Below are positions 17,984 through 26,938 of a stretch of 64,000 bases of DNA, one piece after another (within the stretch, counting starts at the first letter, position 1; every line of letters begins with the position of its first letter). The position numbers and the translations under genes are program-made. The DNA is taken from assembly GCA_017307505.1 (NCBI GenBank), contig JAFKEE010000025.1, positions 1 through 64,000 on the forward strand. Direction: 5' to 3'. The notes under the pieces are model-generated. The model did no database searches. It was not told where the DNA came from and saw only the letters and a program-made list of their open reading frames with translations. This DNA comes from Acidobacteriota bacterium. Its GTDB lineage: Bacteria; Acidobacteriota; Terriglobia; Bryobacterales; Bryobacteraceae.

Positions 17984-18571
17984 ATGCGCTTATCTCTTCT
18001 TCGACTTGCCCGCATAACGGCTGGAATGGCCCGGGAAGGTGCCTCCCTGCCCTCGCCAAAGCTGGAGTACCCGCTTGTGCGCCCGGCCCGCATCGCCGTT
18101 CTGGGGCTCACTGTGGAGCAGGAATCGGGCATCCACACCTTCTCTGAATGGAACAGTGCGGTGCTGAACAAATACCGGCCCTGCGCCCTGGCCGGCTGGC
18201 TGCCGGACCTGATCCAGGCAGGCCGTCTACGCGAATCCGGCCATCTGGCCGCTTGCCAACTCAGCCACCCGCTGCTAGTCTTCTCGACGCCCGAGCAAGG
18301 TCCGCTGGATGAGGACGCCCATTCGACCCTGTGGCGCTGGTTCGGCTTGCCGGTGTATGAGCAGATCCGAACCGCCGAGGGCCGGTTGGTGGCCGTGGAA
18401 TGCGAAACGCGCAACGGATTCCACCTGGCAGGAGAAGATGCGGCGAATCACGATGGTCCCGCGTGCGATTGCGGCCACGGCCGGCGCTGGGTTCCGGCTG
18501 TCACCGGTTCGAGTGTCACGGCAGCGACGCCGGAGTCCGGGCGGCCGCTGACGACTGCCGCCGGAGATTGA
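17984..18571 (+). CDS. Hypothetical protein with weak phenylacetate-CoA-ligase-like C-terminus
   Basis: 195 residues. GAGAGGA lies 8-9 bases before the ATG. I do not recognise the family with certainty. 'IHTFSEWNSAVLNKYRPCAL' and 'LPVYEQIRTAEGRLVAVECE' followed by 'TRNGFHLAGEDA' resemble the segment around 'YDIYG...GVAxECExxxGLH' of PaaK-type adenylate-forming ligases, but the AMP-binding core is absent. The tail contains 'CDCGHGRR', a possible metal knuckle. The opposite-strand frame is Ser/Arg-rich noise, so the plus strand is preferred. It lies between the amidohydrolase and tRNA-Leu. Confidence 0.6.
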   Translation: MRLSLLRLARITAGMAREGASLPSPKLEYPLVRPARIAVLGLTVEQESGIHTFSEWNSAVLNKYRPCALAGWLPDLIQAGRLRESGHLAACQLSHPLLVFSTPEQGPLDEDAHSTLWRWFGLPVYEQIRTAEGRLVAVECETRNGFHLAGEDAANHDGPACDCGHGRRWVPAVTGSSVTAATPESGRPLTTAAGD

Positions 18572-18633
18572 AGCAGCCGGGGCGCGTGTGGCGCGGCGCC
18601 GACTGCACCTGCTAGACTTTTTGAGGCGCCCGT

Positions 18634-18718
18634 GCGGACGTGGCGGAACTGGCAGACGCACTGGATTTAGGTTCCAGCGGGGAAACCCATGGGAGTTCGA
18701 CCCTCCCCGTCCGCACCA
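18634..18718 (+). tRNA. tRNA-Leu (anticodon UAG)
   Basis: An 85-nt cloverleaf with encoded CCA. The acceptor stem is GCGGACG/CGTCCGC; the D-arm starts TGGCGGAACTGG. The anticodon stem CTGGA/TCCAG encloses loop TTTAGGT, so the anticodon is TAG. A long class-II variable arm is present, and the T-arm is GGGAG-TTCGACC-CTCCC. The variable arm and the anticodon agree on leucine. It lies between the hypothetical gene and the sulfatase. Confidence 0.96.
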
Positions 18719-18840
18719 CTCAATCCACTCTTTGCTCTTGCAAGCAGGCGCGGTGTGCCAGCGCAGGCTTGGGGTCCGTCAAGCCCACAGGCAGTGCTTC
18801 CCTCCGAAAGCCCCGGTTCGGATCGTGTAGCCTATCTACC

Positions 18841-20199
18841 ATGAACCGGCGGGAATTCCTTTCCACCAGCGCGGCGCAGGCCCTGGCCCCAAAGCGGCGG
18901 CCCAACGTCCTCTACCTCCATTCTCACGACACCGGCCGCTATATCCAGCCCTACGGCCATGCCGTCCCCACGCCCAATCTGCAGAAGTTCGCCGGGCAGG
19001 GCGTGCTGTTCCGCCGAGCGTACAGCGGCGCCCCCACCTGCAGTCCCAGCCGCGCGGCGCTGCTTACGGGGCAGACCGCCCATGGCAGCGGCATGCTGGG
19101 CCTGGCGCACCGCGGCTTCAGCCTGAGCCACCCCGAGCGTCACCTGGCGAACTTCCTGCAATCGCACGGCTACGACACGACGCTCTGCAACGTCCAGCAC
19201 GAGACGAAGGCCGGCACCATTCCGTCGCTCGGCTACCAGCGCGTGCTGAAGACCGCCAGCAATCGCGGGCCGGACGCCGCCGCGGCCGCGGTGGAGTATC
19301 TGAACTCCAAGCCCAAGGCTCCGTTCTTCCTCTCCTGTGGCTTCTTCGAGACGCACCGGGAGTACCCGGTGGCCGGTCCGAAAGAGGATCCTCGCTACAC
19401 GCTGCCACCCGCGCCATTGCCGGATACGCCTGCGGTGCGGCAGGACATGGCCAACTTCAAGGCGGCGGCGCGCGTGCTCGACGACTCCATGGGCTCCATC
19501 CTGGAAGCGCTGGCCCGCAATGGCCTGGAGGAGAACACGCTGGTCGTGCTCACCACTGATCACGGCATCGCGTTCCCAGCCATGAAGTGCAATCTCACCG
19601 ACCACGGCATCGGCGTGATGCTGATGATGCGCGGCCCGGGCGGCTTCCTGGGTGGCAAGGTTTCTGACGCCATGGTTTCTCACCTCGACGTCTATCCCAC
19701 CCTTTGCGAGACCCTGGAACTCCCGAAACCGGCCTGGTTGGAGGGCCGCCCGCTCACGCCGCTGGTAAAGGGCTCCGCCACGAGCATTCGCGACGAGGTC
19801 TTCGCCGAAGTCTCCTATCACGCGGCCTACGAACCGAAACGGGCGCTGCGCACGGAGCGCTACAAGTACATCCGCAACTTCGGCGACCGGGCCCTGCCGG
19901 TGCTACCCAACTGCGACGACGGGCTGAGCAAATCGTACTGGCTGGAGCAGGGTTGGAAGCAGCGGCCGGTTCCGCGGGAGGAACTCTACGATCTCGTCTT
20001 CGACCCGAACGAAGCCAACAACCTGGCGACCCGCCGCGAGCCGCCGGCCGAACTGGACCAACTCAGAGGCCGGCTGGACCGCTGGATGAAGGAGACGGAC
20101 GATCCACTGCTGCGTGGTCCCGTACCCGCTCCGCGCGGTGCGCAGGTGAACGATCCGGCAGGACTCTCGCCCCGGGAGCCAGTGACCGTTGTGCCGTGA
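18841..20199 (+). CDS. Exported sulfatase (arylsulfatase/heparan-sulfatase-like)
   Basis: 452 residues from the ATG at 18841. The upstream extension in frame reads through the tRNA and was rejected. 'NRREFLSTSAAQALA' is a short Tat-type leader. The sulfatase signature is 'PTCSPSRAALLTG' (residues 66-78): Cys67 in C-x-P-S-R is the residue that would become formylglycine. Metal and sulfate ligands lie in 'VLYLHSHDTGRY' and 'TTDHGIAFPAMKCNLTDHG'. 'EELYDLVFDPNEANNLA' is the usual C-terminal sulfatase motif. It would cleave sulfate esters outside the cytoplasm. The maturase that makes formylglycine is not in this window. Confidence 0.92.
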   Translation: MNRREFLSTSAAQALAPKRRPNVLYLHSHDTGRYIQPYGHAVPTPNLQKFAGQGVLFRRAYSGAPTCSPSRAALLTGQTAHGSGMLGLAHRGFSLSHPERHLANFLQSHGYDTTLCNVQHETKAGTIPSLGYQRVLKTASNRGPDAAAAAVEYLNSKPKAPFFLSCGFFETHREYPVAGPKEDPRYTLPPAPLPDTPAVRQDMANFKAAARVLDDSMGSILEALARNGLEENTLVVLTTDHGIAFPAMKCNLTDHGIGVMLMMRGPGGFLGGKVSDAMVSHLDVYPTLCETLELPKPAWLEGRPLTPLVKGSATSIRDEVFAEVSYHAAYEPKRALRTERYKYIRNFGDRALPVLPNCDDGLSKSYWLEQGWKQRPVPREELYDLVFDPNEANNLATRREPPAELDQLRGRLDRWMKETDDPLLRGPVPAPRGAQVNDPAGLSPREPVTVVP

Positions 20200-20320
20200 C
20201 CGGCGCAATTGCTGAACCGTCGGCAATGAGGCATTCCGAGGCGTGATTCCGCTCTTCTGAGTAGGTCCGGGCAGGGCGTGTGGTGCGTACCCTGCCCTGG
20301 CTCTATCGGAGGAGGCGGGT

Positions 20321-21262
20321 ATGTTCAATTGCGACCTGAGGGTCGACATTACGCTGTCGGAGAAAGCCGCCAACGGGCGCAGCCAGGCTTTCAAGGCAGT
20401 GGTCAAAATCCGGCTGATGCAGGGCGAGGGCGACGGAGGGAAGTGGGCTCATAGGGACACCCGCGACTTCCGCCTGCCGTCCGGCGGAAACTTCGTGGTC
20501 CTGCCGACGGGCATCCTGCTCAAAGACGGCGGGGGCTGCTTTGCGCTGCTGCTGGGGCTGGGCGTGCCGCCGTCCGTCGGTGCGCGAGGGGACCTGAAAG
20601 TCTATACGCCGGGCCAGCGGGACTACAATTCTCCGAACGTCCAGTGGCGCGGGAACGGCAAGTGGGAAGTCCTGGCGAAGCAGGCCAACCTGCCGTTGAA
20701 GGAATCAGCCACCACCTGGGGCAACTTCAAGAAGAACATGAGCAAATACGGCCGGGGCCTGGGCTGGGAGCTGTGTTCGTCAAGCGGGCAGTCCTTCTCG
20801 GCGGGCGCCGGCGGCCGCGGCTTCGAGATCTCGCTCATGGGCCGCCTGTACATGAAGCCGGTGGGCGACGAGAAGGGCAGGAAGATGGTCGTCTACAGCT
20901 ACAACGGCGGGGGTGTCGGCGCCATGCTGCCCGGGTTCTCGGGCGCCGGCTCCACCTCGGATTTTCCCAACGTCGGGACAGAACTCACGCAGGGCAACCT
21001 GCCGCTGAACGAGCCGCTGCGGCCCGAGGAGCTCAGCGGCACGTGCCAGGTGGTCTCGCTGTCGGCCGGCGGCATCGGCGGCCTGGGCGGCGGCTTTGGA
21101 GCCGCATTGACGGCCCAGGGCGTCATCTTCGGAGTGCCCGCAGGACTCGCAGTAGGCGCGTTCAAGGCCTGCGCCTGGATCGCCGGACCCGCGGCCCTGG
21201 TCGGCAAGACCGGCGGCAGCGCGGGGGCGGTGCTCCAGATCGGCTACCTGTCCCTGCTTTAG
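20321..21262 (+). CDS. Orphan protein with hydrophobic Gly-rich C-terminus
   Basis: 313 residues, preceded by a strong GGAGGAGG. I recognise no family. There is no signal peptide. Residues 1-230 look globular and rich in Gly and Lys ('KNMSKYGRGLGWEL', 'GRGFEISLMGRLYM'). The last ~75 residues are Gly/Ala-rich and hydrophobic ('LSAGGIGGLGGGFGAALTA', 'GVIFGVPAGLAVGAFKACAW'), a profile seen in membrane-inserting or amyloid-like segments. It stands alone: the sulfatase is 121 bases upstream, and its stop overlaps the stop of the convergent RND-OMF gene by 4 bases. Confidence 0.6.
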   Translation: MFNCDLRVDITLSEKAANGRSQAFKAVVKIRLMQGEGDGGKWAHRDTRDFRLPSGGNFVVLPTGILLKDGGGCFALLLGLGVPPSVGARGDLKVYTPGQRDYNSPNVQWRGNGKWEVLAKQANLPLKESATTWGNFKKNMSKYGRGLGWELCSSSGQSFSAGAGGRGFEISLMGRLYMKPVGDEKGRKMVVYSYNGGGVGAMLPGFSGAGSTSDFPNVGTELTQGNLPLNEPLRPEELSGTCQVVSLSAGGIGGLGGGFGAALTAQGVIFGVPAGLAVGAFKACAWIAGPAALVGKTGGSAGAVLQIGYLSLL

Positions 21263-24200
21263 CGGCCCAGAGTGCGCTCCAACTCGGCTACGGCGAGTTG
21301 CAGGCCCAGCCGCGCTTCCATCAGTTGCGACTCGGCTTCGGCCAGGGCGGCATCGGCCTGCCTGCCGGCCAGCGCCGTGGTCAGGCCAAGTTCGACCTGA
21401 TCCCCGCCAATGCGGCGCGCCTCGCGGCGGACGGCTACAGCCTTCTCCGCCACCTGCACCAGGTCCTGGAGCCGCTCCACCTTGCGGCGGGCCTTCTCCA
21501 CATCAATGGCGATACGGTTGCGCAGCCGGGCCGCGTTCAGTTCGGCCTGCTGCAGCAGCGTCTGGCGCTCGCCCACAACAGCCGCACGTTTGCCGCCGTC
21601 GAAGACGCTCCAGCTCATCCGAGCCCCCACCGCCGCGTTGTTGGTGGGCAGGAAGGGGACCCCGTTCTGGAACGTGTGCATCCCGAAGAGGCTGATGTCG
21701 GGAATGAACTCGGCCTTGGCGGCCGCCACCGCGTGACGGGCCTTGGTGACCGTCTCTTCCGCTTCGCGCACCTCGGGATTGGCACCGGCTGCCTGGCTCG
21801 TCAGCGTCGCCAGCGGAGCCAGGTCGACCACTGGCGCCTGCGGCGGGACGAGCTCCAGTTCAGAGTTCAGGGGCAGGCCCAGCAGGTCGTTCAGCTCGGT
21901 CCGGAGGTCCGCCACCTGGAGTTCCGCGTTCAAGACGGCGTTCTTCTGCTGGAGCAGCAATGCCTCGGATTCGAGCGCCTTCACCTCCAGGGCAGCGCCG
22001 GTCTCCACGGCGTCGCGAGCCTCTTTCCGGCCCTCCTCTGCCGCCGCCACGCGCGCCTTGGCCGCCGCGATGCGGTGCTCCAGGATCAGGATCCCGAAGT
22101 AGGCTTCGCGCGTCTTGAGCGCGATTTCGTTACCGGCCTGACGCTGGCGCTGCTCGGCGATGCGGATGTCCTGGTCGGCCACGTGGGTGCCCGCGCGGAT
22201 CTTCACCAGTTGCGTCAGCGGCTGGCCCACGGTGGTCATCATCAGACCCAGGGTGTTGTCGCCCTGGAACAGCTTCAGATCGGCCGGCGGCAGGGCGCCC
22301 ACACCCGGGATCGCGCCCAGAAACCCGGCGGGAATCGCCAGATTCTGCAGACCGCTGGTGTAGACGATGCTCGATTCGTTCGACAGGACCGGCAGGTAGT
22401 TCGCGCGGACCTGGTCGCGCTTCTTCTCACTCTCCTTCACTTTCAACTGCGCCAGTTTGACCATCGCGTTCTGCGTACGGGCCAGGGACACGGCTTCGTC
22501 CAGGGTGATCCTGCGCGGCTCGGCGCGCAAGGAACCCGCGCCCAATAGGCACAGCACCAGCAGGGCCGCCACAGGCGAGCGGCCCGCACTGCGGCGTTCA
22601 CACACGACATACAGCACCGGCACGACACCCAGCGTGAAGAACATCGAACAGATCAGGCCGATGGCAATGACGCTGGCCAGAGGGGACCACAGACTCGAGC
22701 CCGAGAGGATCATCGGAGTTACGCCGACCGCAGCGGCAGCGGTGGTCAGGAAGATGGGCCGGAGCCTGCGTTCGCCGGCCTCCAATGCGGCCGCTTCCAA
22801 CTCGACGCCGGCATGGCGGCGCTCGTTGATGTACTCCACCAGGATGATCGCGTTCCGCACCACCACGCCTGACAGGCTGATCACGCCCATGAACGCGGTG
22901 AAGCTGAACGGATTCCCGGTGAGCAGCAGGCCGAGTACCGCACCCGGCATAGCCAGCGGGATCGACATCATGATCACCAGCGTCTGCACCGGCGACCGGA
23001 ACTGGAACAGCAGGATCAGAAAGATCGCGACAATGCTCAGCGCCATGACCAGCTTCATCTCGCCGAAGGTCGTCTCCTGGCCTTCGATTTCGCCGCCGTA
23101 ATCGATGCGGTAGCCGGGCGGCATCGGCATGGCCGCCAGCTTCGGCCGCGCCTGTTTCAGGATTGCGGACGGCAGATGATTCTCCCCGGAGAGCGCCATG
23201 GCCGTGAGCGTGCGCACTCCGTTGCGGTGCAGGATGCGGTTCGCGCGCCACTCGGGCTTCAGCGTCGCCACACTGCGCAAGGGTACGCGCGCCCCGGTGA
23301 GGGAGCTCACCACGTAGACATCCGAGACATCCTCAAACCGCTGCCGGTAGGACTCATCCAGGCGCAGGACGACGGGCACGTCGCGGTCGCCCTCCCAGAA
23401 CGTGGTCACCGGCATCCCGCTGAACGCTCCGGCGAGTTGCATGGCGATGCTGGCATTGCTCAGGCCAAGCCGGTTGGCCACTTCCTCATCCACATGGACG
23501 CCCAGGTCGTAAGCGTCTTCATGGAAATCGTCGTAGACATATTCCGCCCCGGGCGACTCGCGCAGAATCGCCTGTGCCCGGGCCGAGATCGCCTTCAGCC
23601 GTTGCAGATCCTCGCTGCCGTCGTCGGAGCTGACGATCCGCACCTCCACCGGCGCCTGCATGGCGGTGCCCTGCTCCAGTTCCCGTACCAGAATCCGCGC
23701 CTCGGGCGCCACCCTGGCCAGTTCTCTGCGCAGCCGGAAGACGAGCGAGGGCGTCTCCTCCGCGGTCTTCGTATTGACGAGGACTTGAGCATAGTTCGAG
23801 GCGGTAAACTCAGGCGCCACGTTGTAGTAGAAGCGTGGAGCCGATTCTCCGACGAAGGTCGAATAGTTCTCGACCAGCGAGTTCGCTTTGAGATGGACCT
23901 CGATGCGGTGGACGGCCGCATCGGTCGCCTCCAGGCGCGCGCCCTCCGGCAGCCAGATGTGGATCACAAATTGGGCGCGCTCCGCCGTGGGAAAGAAGCG
24001 CTCCGGCACCACCGTACCCAGCAGCACAACCGACACAACAAACGCCGCCACGCCGCCGGCCAGCGTCAGCGCCTTGTGCCGCATACCGAGCACAATGCCC
24101 TTGTTGTAGAGCCGCTGCATTGCATCCAGCAGGTGAAAGCCGTGCTTCTTCTCCCCCTCCGGATCGTGCAGTCCCTTCTTGATGAAGAACTGGCACAGCC

Positions 24201-25653
24201 AGGGCGTCAGCAGCATGGCCACAATGAACGAGCACGTGAGTGCGACGGCGACGGCGATGGGCAGCGCGCGGATGAACTCGCCCACCGCGCCGCTGATCAT
24301 CAACATGGGCAGGAAGGCCGCGATGATCGTCGCCGTGGCGGTCAGCACCGGTACGACGAGTTCGGTGGCGCAACGGGCGGCCGCCTCTGACCGGGACACG
24401 CCGCGATCCAGCAGCTCCACATAGTTGTCGGCGATCACGATGGCGTCATCCACCACCATGCCCAGCACGACGATCAGGGCCGCGATGGAAACCTGGTGCA
24501 GTTCCACACCAATCATGTCCATCACGCCGAAGGTCGCGGCCACGGTGACAGGGATCGCCAGCGAAGCAATCAATGCCACCCGGAACGGCAGCAGCAGGAT
24601 CGTCACCAGGATGACAGACCCGATAGCGATGCCGAATTCGCGGATGAAATGGCTGATGCGCTCTTCCACCACACGCGGCTGATCGGCCACGATATCGACC
24701 TTCAGGTCCGGCGGCAGCGTCGCCTTCACGCGCTCCAGCTTGCCGCGCAACTCGTTGCCGAAGTCCACGATATTGTTGCCCTCCAGCATCTCCACCGAGA
24801 TCATCAGCGCGCGCTCGCCGTCGAAGCGGCACAAAGTGCGCGGATCCCCTTCCACCCGGTTCACATCGGCCAGGTCGCCCAGGTAGACGGGCTGACCCGT
24901 AGGCGACATGTCGATCATCAGCCGCCGGATCTCATCCTCGGTCTGGAAGAGCCCCGTCGCTTTCAGCGGCACGTCGCTCTCCGGAGTCTTGAAGTTTCCG
25001 CCCGACTGCACCACGTTGCGGCCGCGCAGCGCCTGGATCACCTTCAGCGGAGAGAGCGTATACTGTGAGACCCGCTCCGTCGAACTCGTGATGCGGATCT
25101 CTTCCTTCTGCTCGCCCACGCGCGACAGTTTGGCCACGGAGCGCGTCGTGCGGAACTCATCCTCGATATGCCCGGCGTAGTCTTTCAATTGCTGGTAGTT
25201 GTAGCCGCCGCCGTGCAAGGCCAGCAGCAGAGCCACCGTGTCGCCGTAATCGTCGCGTACGATGGGCCCCTGCACGCCCTCCGGCAGCTGCGACAGCTTC
25301 AGCTCGATCATGGCGTGGCGCAGCTTCGACCAGAAAACATCCGGCTGGCGGACATGATCCTCGAGTTCGACATTGATCACGCTCACACCGTTGCGGCTGG
25401 TCGACCAGGTCTTGCCCTTGCGCACCTCCTCGTAGCGGAACAGGCGGTCTTCCAGCTTGCGCGTCACCTGCTTTTCCACCTGCTCGGCCGTGGCTCCGGG
25501 ATAGAGCGCAATCACCAGCCCGGTGCGGATGGTGATCTTCGGATCCTCGCGCCGGGGCATGGTTGTCAGGGCGTAAATGCCGCTCAGGAACACCGCCGCC
25601 GTCAGTAGCAGCGTCACCTGCGGATAGTGGAGGGAGGCTTTGACGGGGTTCAT
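21259..25653 (-). CDS. RND efflux permease fused in frame to a TolC-like outer-membrane factor
   Basis: 1464 residues in one uninterrupted frame. Residues 1-1021 are an RND permease: first helix 'TLLLTAAVFLSGIYALT', the proton-relay Asp pair in 'LGMVVDDAIVIADNYVELLD', docking domains, and the last helix 'LICSMFFTLGVVPVLYVVC'. Residues 1027-1044 then read exactly like a signal peptide ('PVAALLVLCLLGAGSLRA' before 'EPRR'). They are followed by ~420 residues of TolC-type outer-membrane factor ('RITLDEAVSLARTQNAMVKL', 'TKARHAVAAAKAEFIPDISL', 'VGARMSWSVFDGGKRA'). The start overlaps the adaptor gene stop (ATGA). A GTG at 22605 could restart translation ahead of the signal-like segment. These proteins normally come from two genes. 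Confidence 0.88.
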   Translation of the reverse strand: MNPVKASLHYPQVTLLLTAAVFLSGIYALTTMPRREDPKITIRTGLVIALYPGATAEQVEKQVTRKLEDRLFRYEEVRKGKTWSTSRNGVSVINVELEDHVRQPDVFWSKLRHAMIELKLSQLPEGVQGPIVRDDYGDTVALLLALHGGGYNYQQLKDYAGHIEDEFRTTRSVAKLSRVGEQKEEIRITSSTERVSQYTLSPLKVIQALRGRNVVQSGGNFKTPESDVPLKATGLFQTEDEIRRLMIDMSPTGQPVYLGDLADVNRVEGDPRTLCRFDGERALMISVEMLEGNNIVDFGNELRGKLERVKATLPPDLKVDIVADQPRVVEERISHFIREFGIAIGSVILVTILLLPFRVALIASLAIPVTVAATFGVMDMIGVELHQVSIAALIVVLGMVVDDAIVIADNYVELLDRGVSRSEAAARCATELVVPVLTATATIIAAFLPMLMISGAVGEFIRALPIAVAVALTCSFIVAMLLTPWLCQFFIKKGLHDPEGEKKHGFHLLDAMQRLYNKGIVLGMRHKALTLAGGVAAFVVSVVLLGTVVPERFFPTAERAQFVIHIWLPEGARLEATDAAVHRIEVHLKANSLVENYSTFVGESAPRFYYNVAPEFTASNYAQVLVNTKTAEETPSLVFRLRRELARVAPEARILVRELEQGTAMQAPVEVRIVSSDDGSEDLQRLKAISARAQAILRESPGAEYVYDDFHEDAYDLGVHVDEEVANRLGLSNASIAMQLAGAFSGMPVTTFWEGDRDVPVVLRLDESYRQRFEDVSDVYVVSSLTGARVPLRSVATLKPEWRANRILHRNGVRTLTAMALSGENHLPSAILKQARPKLAAMPMPPGYRIDYGGEIEGQETTFGEMKLVMALSIVAIFLILLFQFRSPVQTLVIMMSIPLAMPGAVLGLLLTGNPFSFTAFMGVISLSGVVVRNAIILVEYINERRHAGVELEAAALEAGERRLRPIFLTTAAAAVGVTPMILSGSSLWSPLASVIAIGLICSMFFTLGVVPVLYVVCERRSAGRSPVAALLVLCLLGAGSLRAEPRRITLDEAVSLARTQNAMVKLAQLKVKESEKKRDQVRANYLPVLSNESSIVYTSGLQNLAIPAGFLGAIPGVGALPPADLKLFQGDNTLGLMMTTVGQPLTQLVKIRAGTHVADQDIRIAEQRQRQAGNEIALKTREAYFGILILEHRIAAAKARVAAAEEGRKEARDAVETGAALEVKALESEALLLQQKNAVLNAELQVADLRTELNDLLGLPLNSELELVPPQAPVVDLAPLATLTSQAAGANPEVREAEETVTKARHAVAAAKAEFIPDISLFGMHTFQNGVPFLPTNNAAVGARMSWSVFDGGKRAAVVGERQTLLQQAELNAARLRNRIAIDVEKARRKVERLQDLVQVAEKAVAVRREARRIGGDQVELGLTTALAGRQADAALAEAESQLMEARLGLQLAVAELERTLGR

Positions 25654-26855
25654 TGGGCGGCTCCCGTCAACTGCACCAGCCCGCCCTCGCGCACGTTCTG
25701 CTGGCCGGCCACGACGATCAGGTCTGAGGCCGTAATCCCGCTGGTGATCTCGATCTCCGCATTCACCGCCCGCCCCACCTGCACGCGCCGCGCGAAGACA
25801 CGCTGCTTCTCGGGGTAGTAGACATAGACCAGCGTCGCGCCCTGCGGATCGCGGACTATCGCCTCGCCCGGCACCGTGATCACCTGCTCCCGGCTGCCGC
25901 CTTCGATCTCCGCCTCGGCGATCATGCCCGCGCGCAGCACCAGCCTGGGATTCGGCACCAGGATCCGGACGGCGAACGTGCGCGACTGCGGCTCGGCCGC
26001 AAACCCGACCAGTTCCACCTTGCCTGGAAAGTCCTGGCCGCCCATGGAGGGGATGCGGACCACGGCCGGACGGCCCGGCTGCACCTTGGCGATCTCGGCC
26101 TCGGGCACACCCACGCGGACGCGCACGGGATGCAGGTCCATCACGGCGAAGACCGGCATGCCGGCCGCCACCATCTCGCCCGGATCCGTCAGCCGCCGCG
26201 CCACCACGCCGGTCAGCGGAGCCGTCAGCCGGGTGTCCGCCACCCGCTTGGCATTCAGCTTCACATTCGCCTGCGCCTGCCGGGCTTTGCCTTCCGCGGC
26301 CGAGCGGTCCTCCACCCGGGCGCCTTCCTTCGCCTCGTCCAGCCGCTGCTGCGCCACTTTCCACTGGGCTTCGATCTTCTTGAAATCGTTCGGCGCCAGG
26401 CTGTGCCGCTCATACAGCGTTTTCATGCGCCTGTATTCGTCATCCGCCTGTTCGAAGGCGGCGCGCGCCTGTTCCAGTTCCTGCTTGCGGGTCCCGGAGT
26501 TCGCCTTGGCGGCCATGGCCGCGGCCGCCTCCGATTCGCCGGAAGCGATGTCCATCCCAAACTGGTAGTCTCGCGGATCGAGTTCGGCCAGAATCTGCCC
26601 GCGCTGCACGGGCTGGCCTTCCTCCACGAAAACGCGCGCGACCCGCCCGGCAAGCTGGAACCCGATTTCAGCGGACTCGCGAGCCTCCACCGTGCCGCCC
26701 GCCCGGATGGCGGATTGCCGGTCGACGCTGGCCGGCTTGCGCACCCGCACCGGCACAGCCGTCTCCCTGGCCGCGACAGGCGCTTTGGATCCGCAGCCCG
26801 AACTCAAACCGGCGGCCGCCAGGAGAGAGACGGTCCACAAGGACTTGGAAAACAT
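25650..26855 (-). CDS. RND efflux periplasmic adaptor lipoprotein (HlyD/AcrA type)
   Basis: 401 residues. Residues 1-21 are a lipoprotein signal with lipobox 'LSSGC' (Cys21). The adaptor order is visible: half-lipoyl ('VEARESAEIGFQLAGRVARV'), coiled-coil hairpin (about 100-215, Ala/Glu/Gln-rich), second lipoyl half ('RLTAPLTGVVARRLTDPGEM'), and the beta-barrel plus membrane-proximal domain ('VITVPGEAIVRDPQG'). It would bridge the RND permease and the outer-membrane factor, both coded by the next frame, which it overlaps by 4 bases. Its ribosome binding site lies inside a long inverted repeat, so expression may be controlled there. Confidence 0.94.
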   Translation of the reverse strand: MFSKSLWTVSLLAAAGLSSGCGSKAPVAARETAVPVRVRKPASVDRQSAIRAGGTVEARESAEIGFQLAGRVARVFVEEGQPVQRGQILAELDPRDYQFGMDIASGESEAAAAMAAKANSGTRKQELEQARAAFEQADDEYRRMKTLYERHSLAPNDFKKIEAQWKVAQQRLDEAKEGARVEDRSAAEGKARQAQANVKLNAKRVADTRLTAPLTGVVARRLTDPGEMVAAGMPVFAVMDLHPVRVRVGVPEAEIAKVQPGRPAVVRIPSMGGQDFPGKVELVGFAAEPQSRTFAVRILVPNPRLVLRAGMIAEAEIEGGSREQVITVPGEAIVRDPQGATLVYVYYPEKQRVFARRVQVGRAVNAEIEITSGITASDLIVVAGQQNVREGGLVQLTGAAQ

Positions 26856-26856
26856 A

Positions 26857-26899
26857 GAGGCTCCTAAAAAGGATGTCGAAATCCTATTTTAGGAGCCTC
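26857..26899 (-). promoter_or_regulatory. Long inverted repeat covering the ribosome binding site of the efflux operon
   Basis: gaggctcctaaaaaggat (26857-26874) pairs with atcctattttaggagcctc (26881-26899) around a 6-base loop, with a single bulged base. On the minus strand the right end of the stem contains TTTTAGGAG, which is the Shine-Dalgarno of the adaptor gene starting at 26855. The element can be a hairpin that hides the ribosome binding site, a terminator-like end of the queF transcript, or, as DNA, an operator for a dimeric repressor. No regulator gene is adjacent. Confidence 0.65.
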
Positions 26900-26938
26900 A
26901 GGATGGAAGTAAAGGTATGGATTAGCGGACGAACCGTG

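Noticed and set aside
17911-18414. Minus-strand frame opposite the hypothetical gene at 17984
   Set aside because: Ser/Arg/Pro-rich shadow; the plus strand has a ribosome binding site and family-like motifs.
20644-22548. Long plus-strand frame across the orphan gene and the efflux gene
   Set aside because: It crosses two genes on different strands and has Arg/Gln-rich noise; no start signal.
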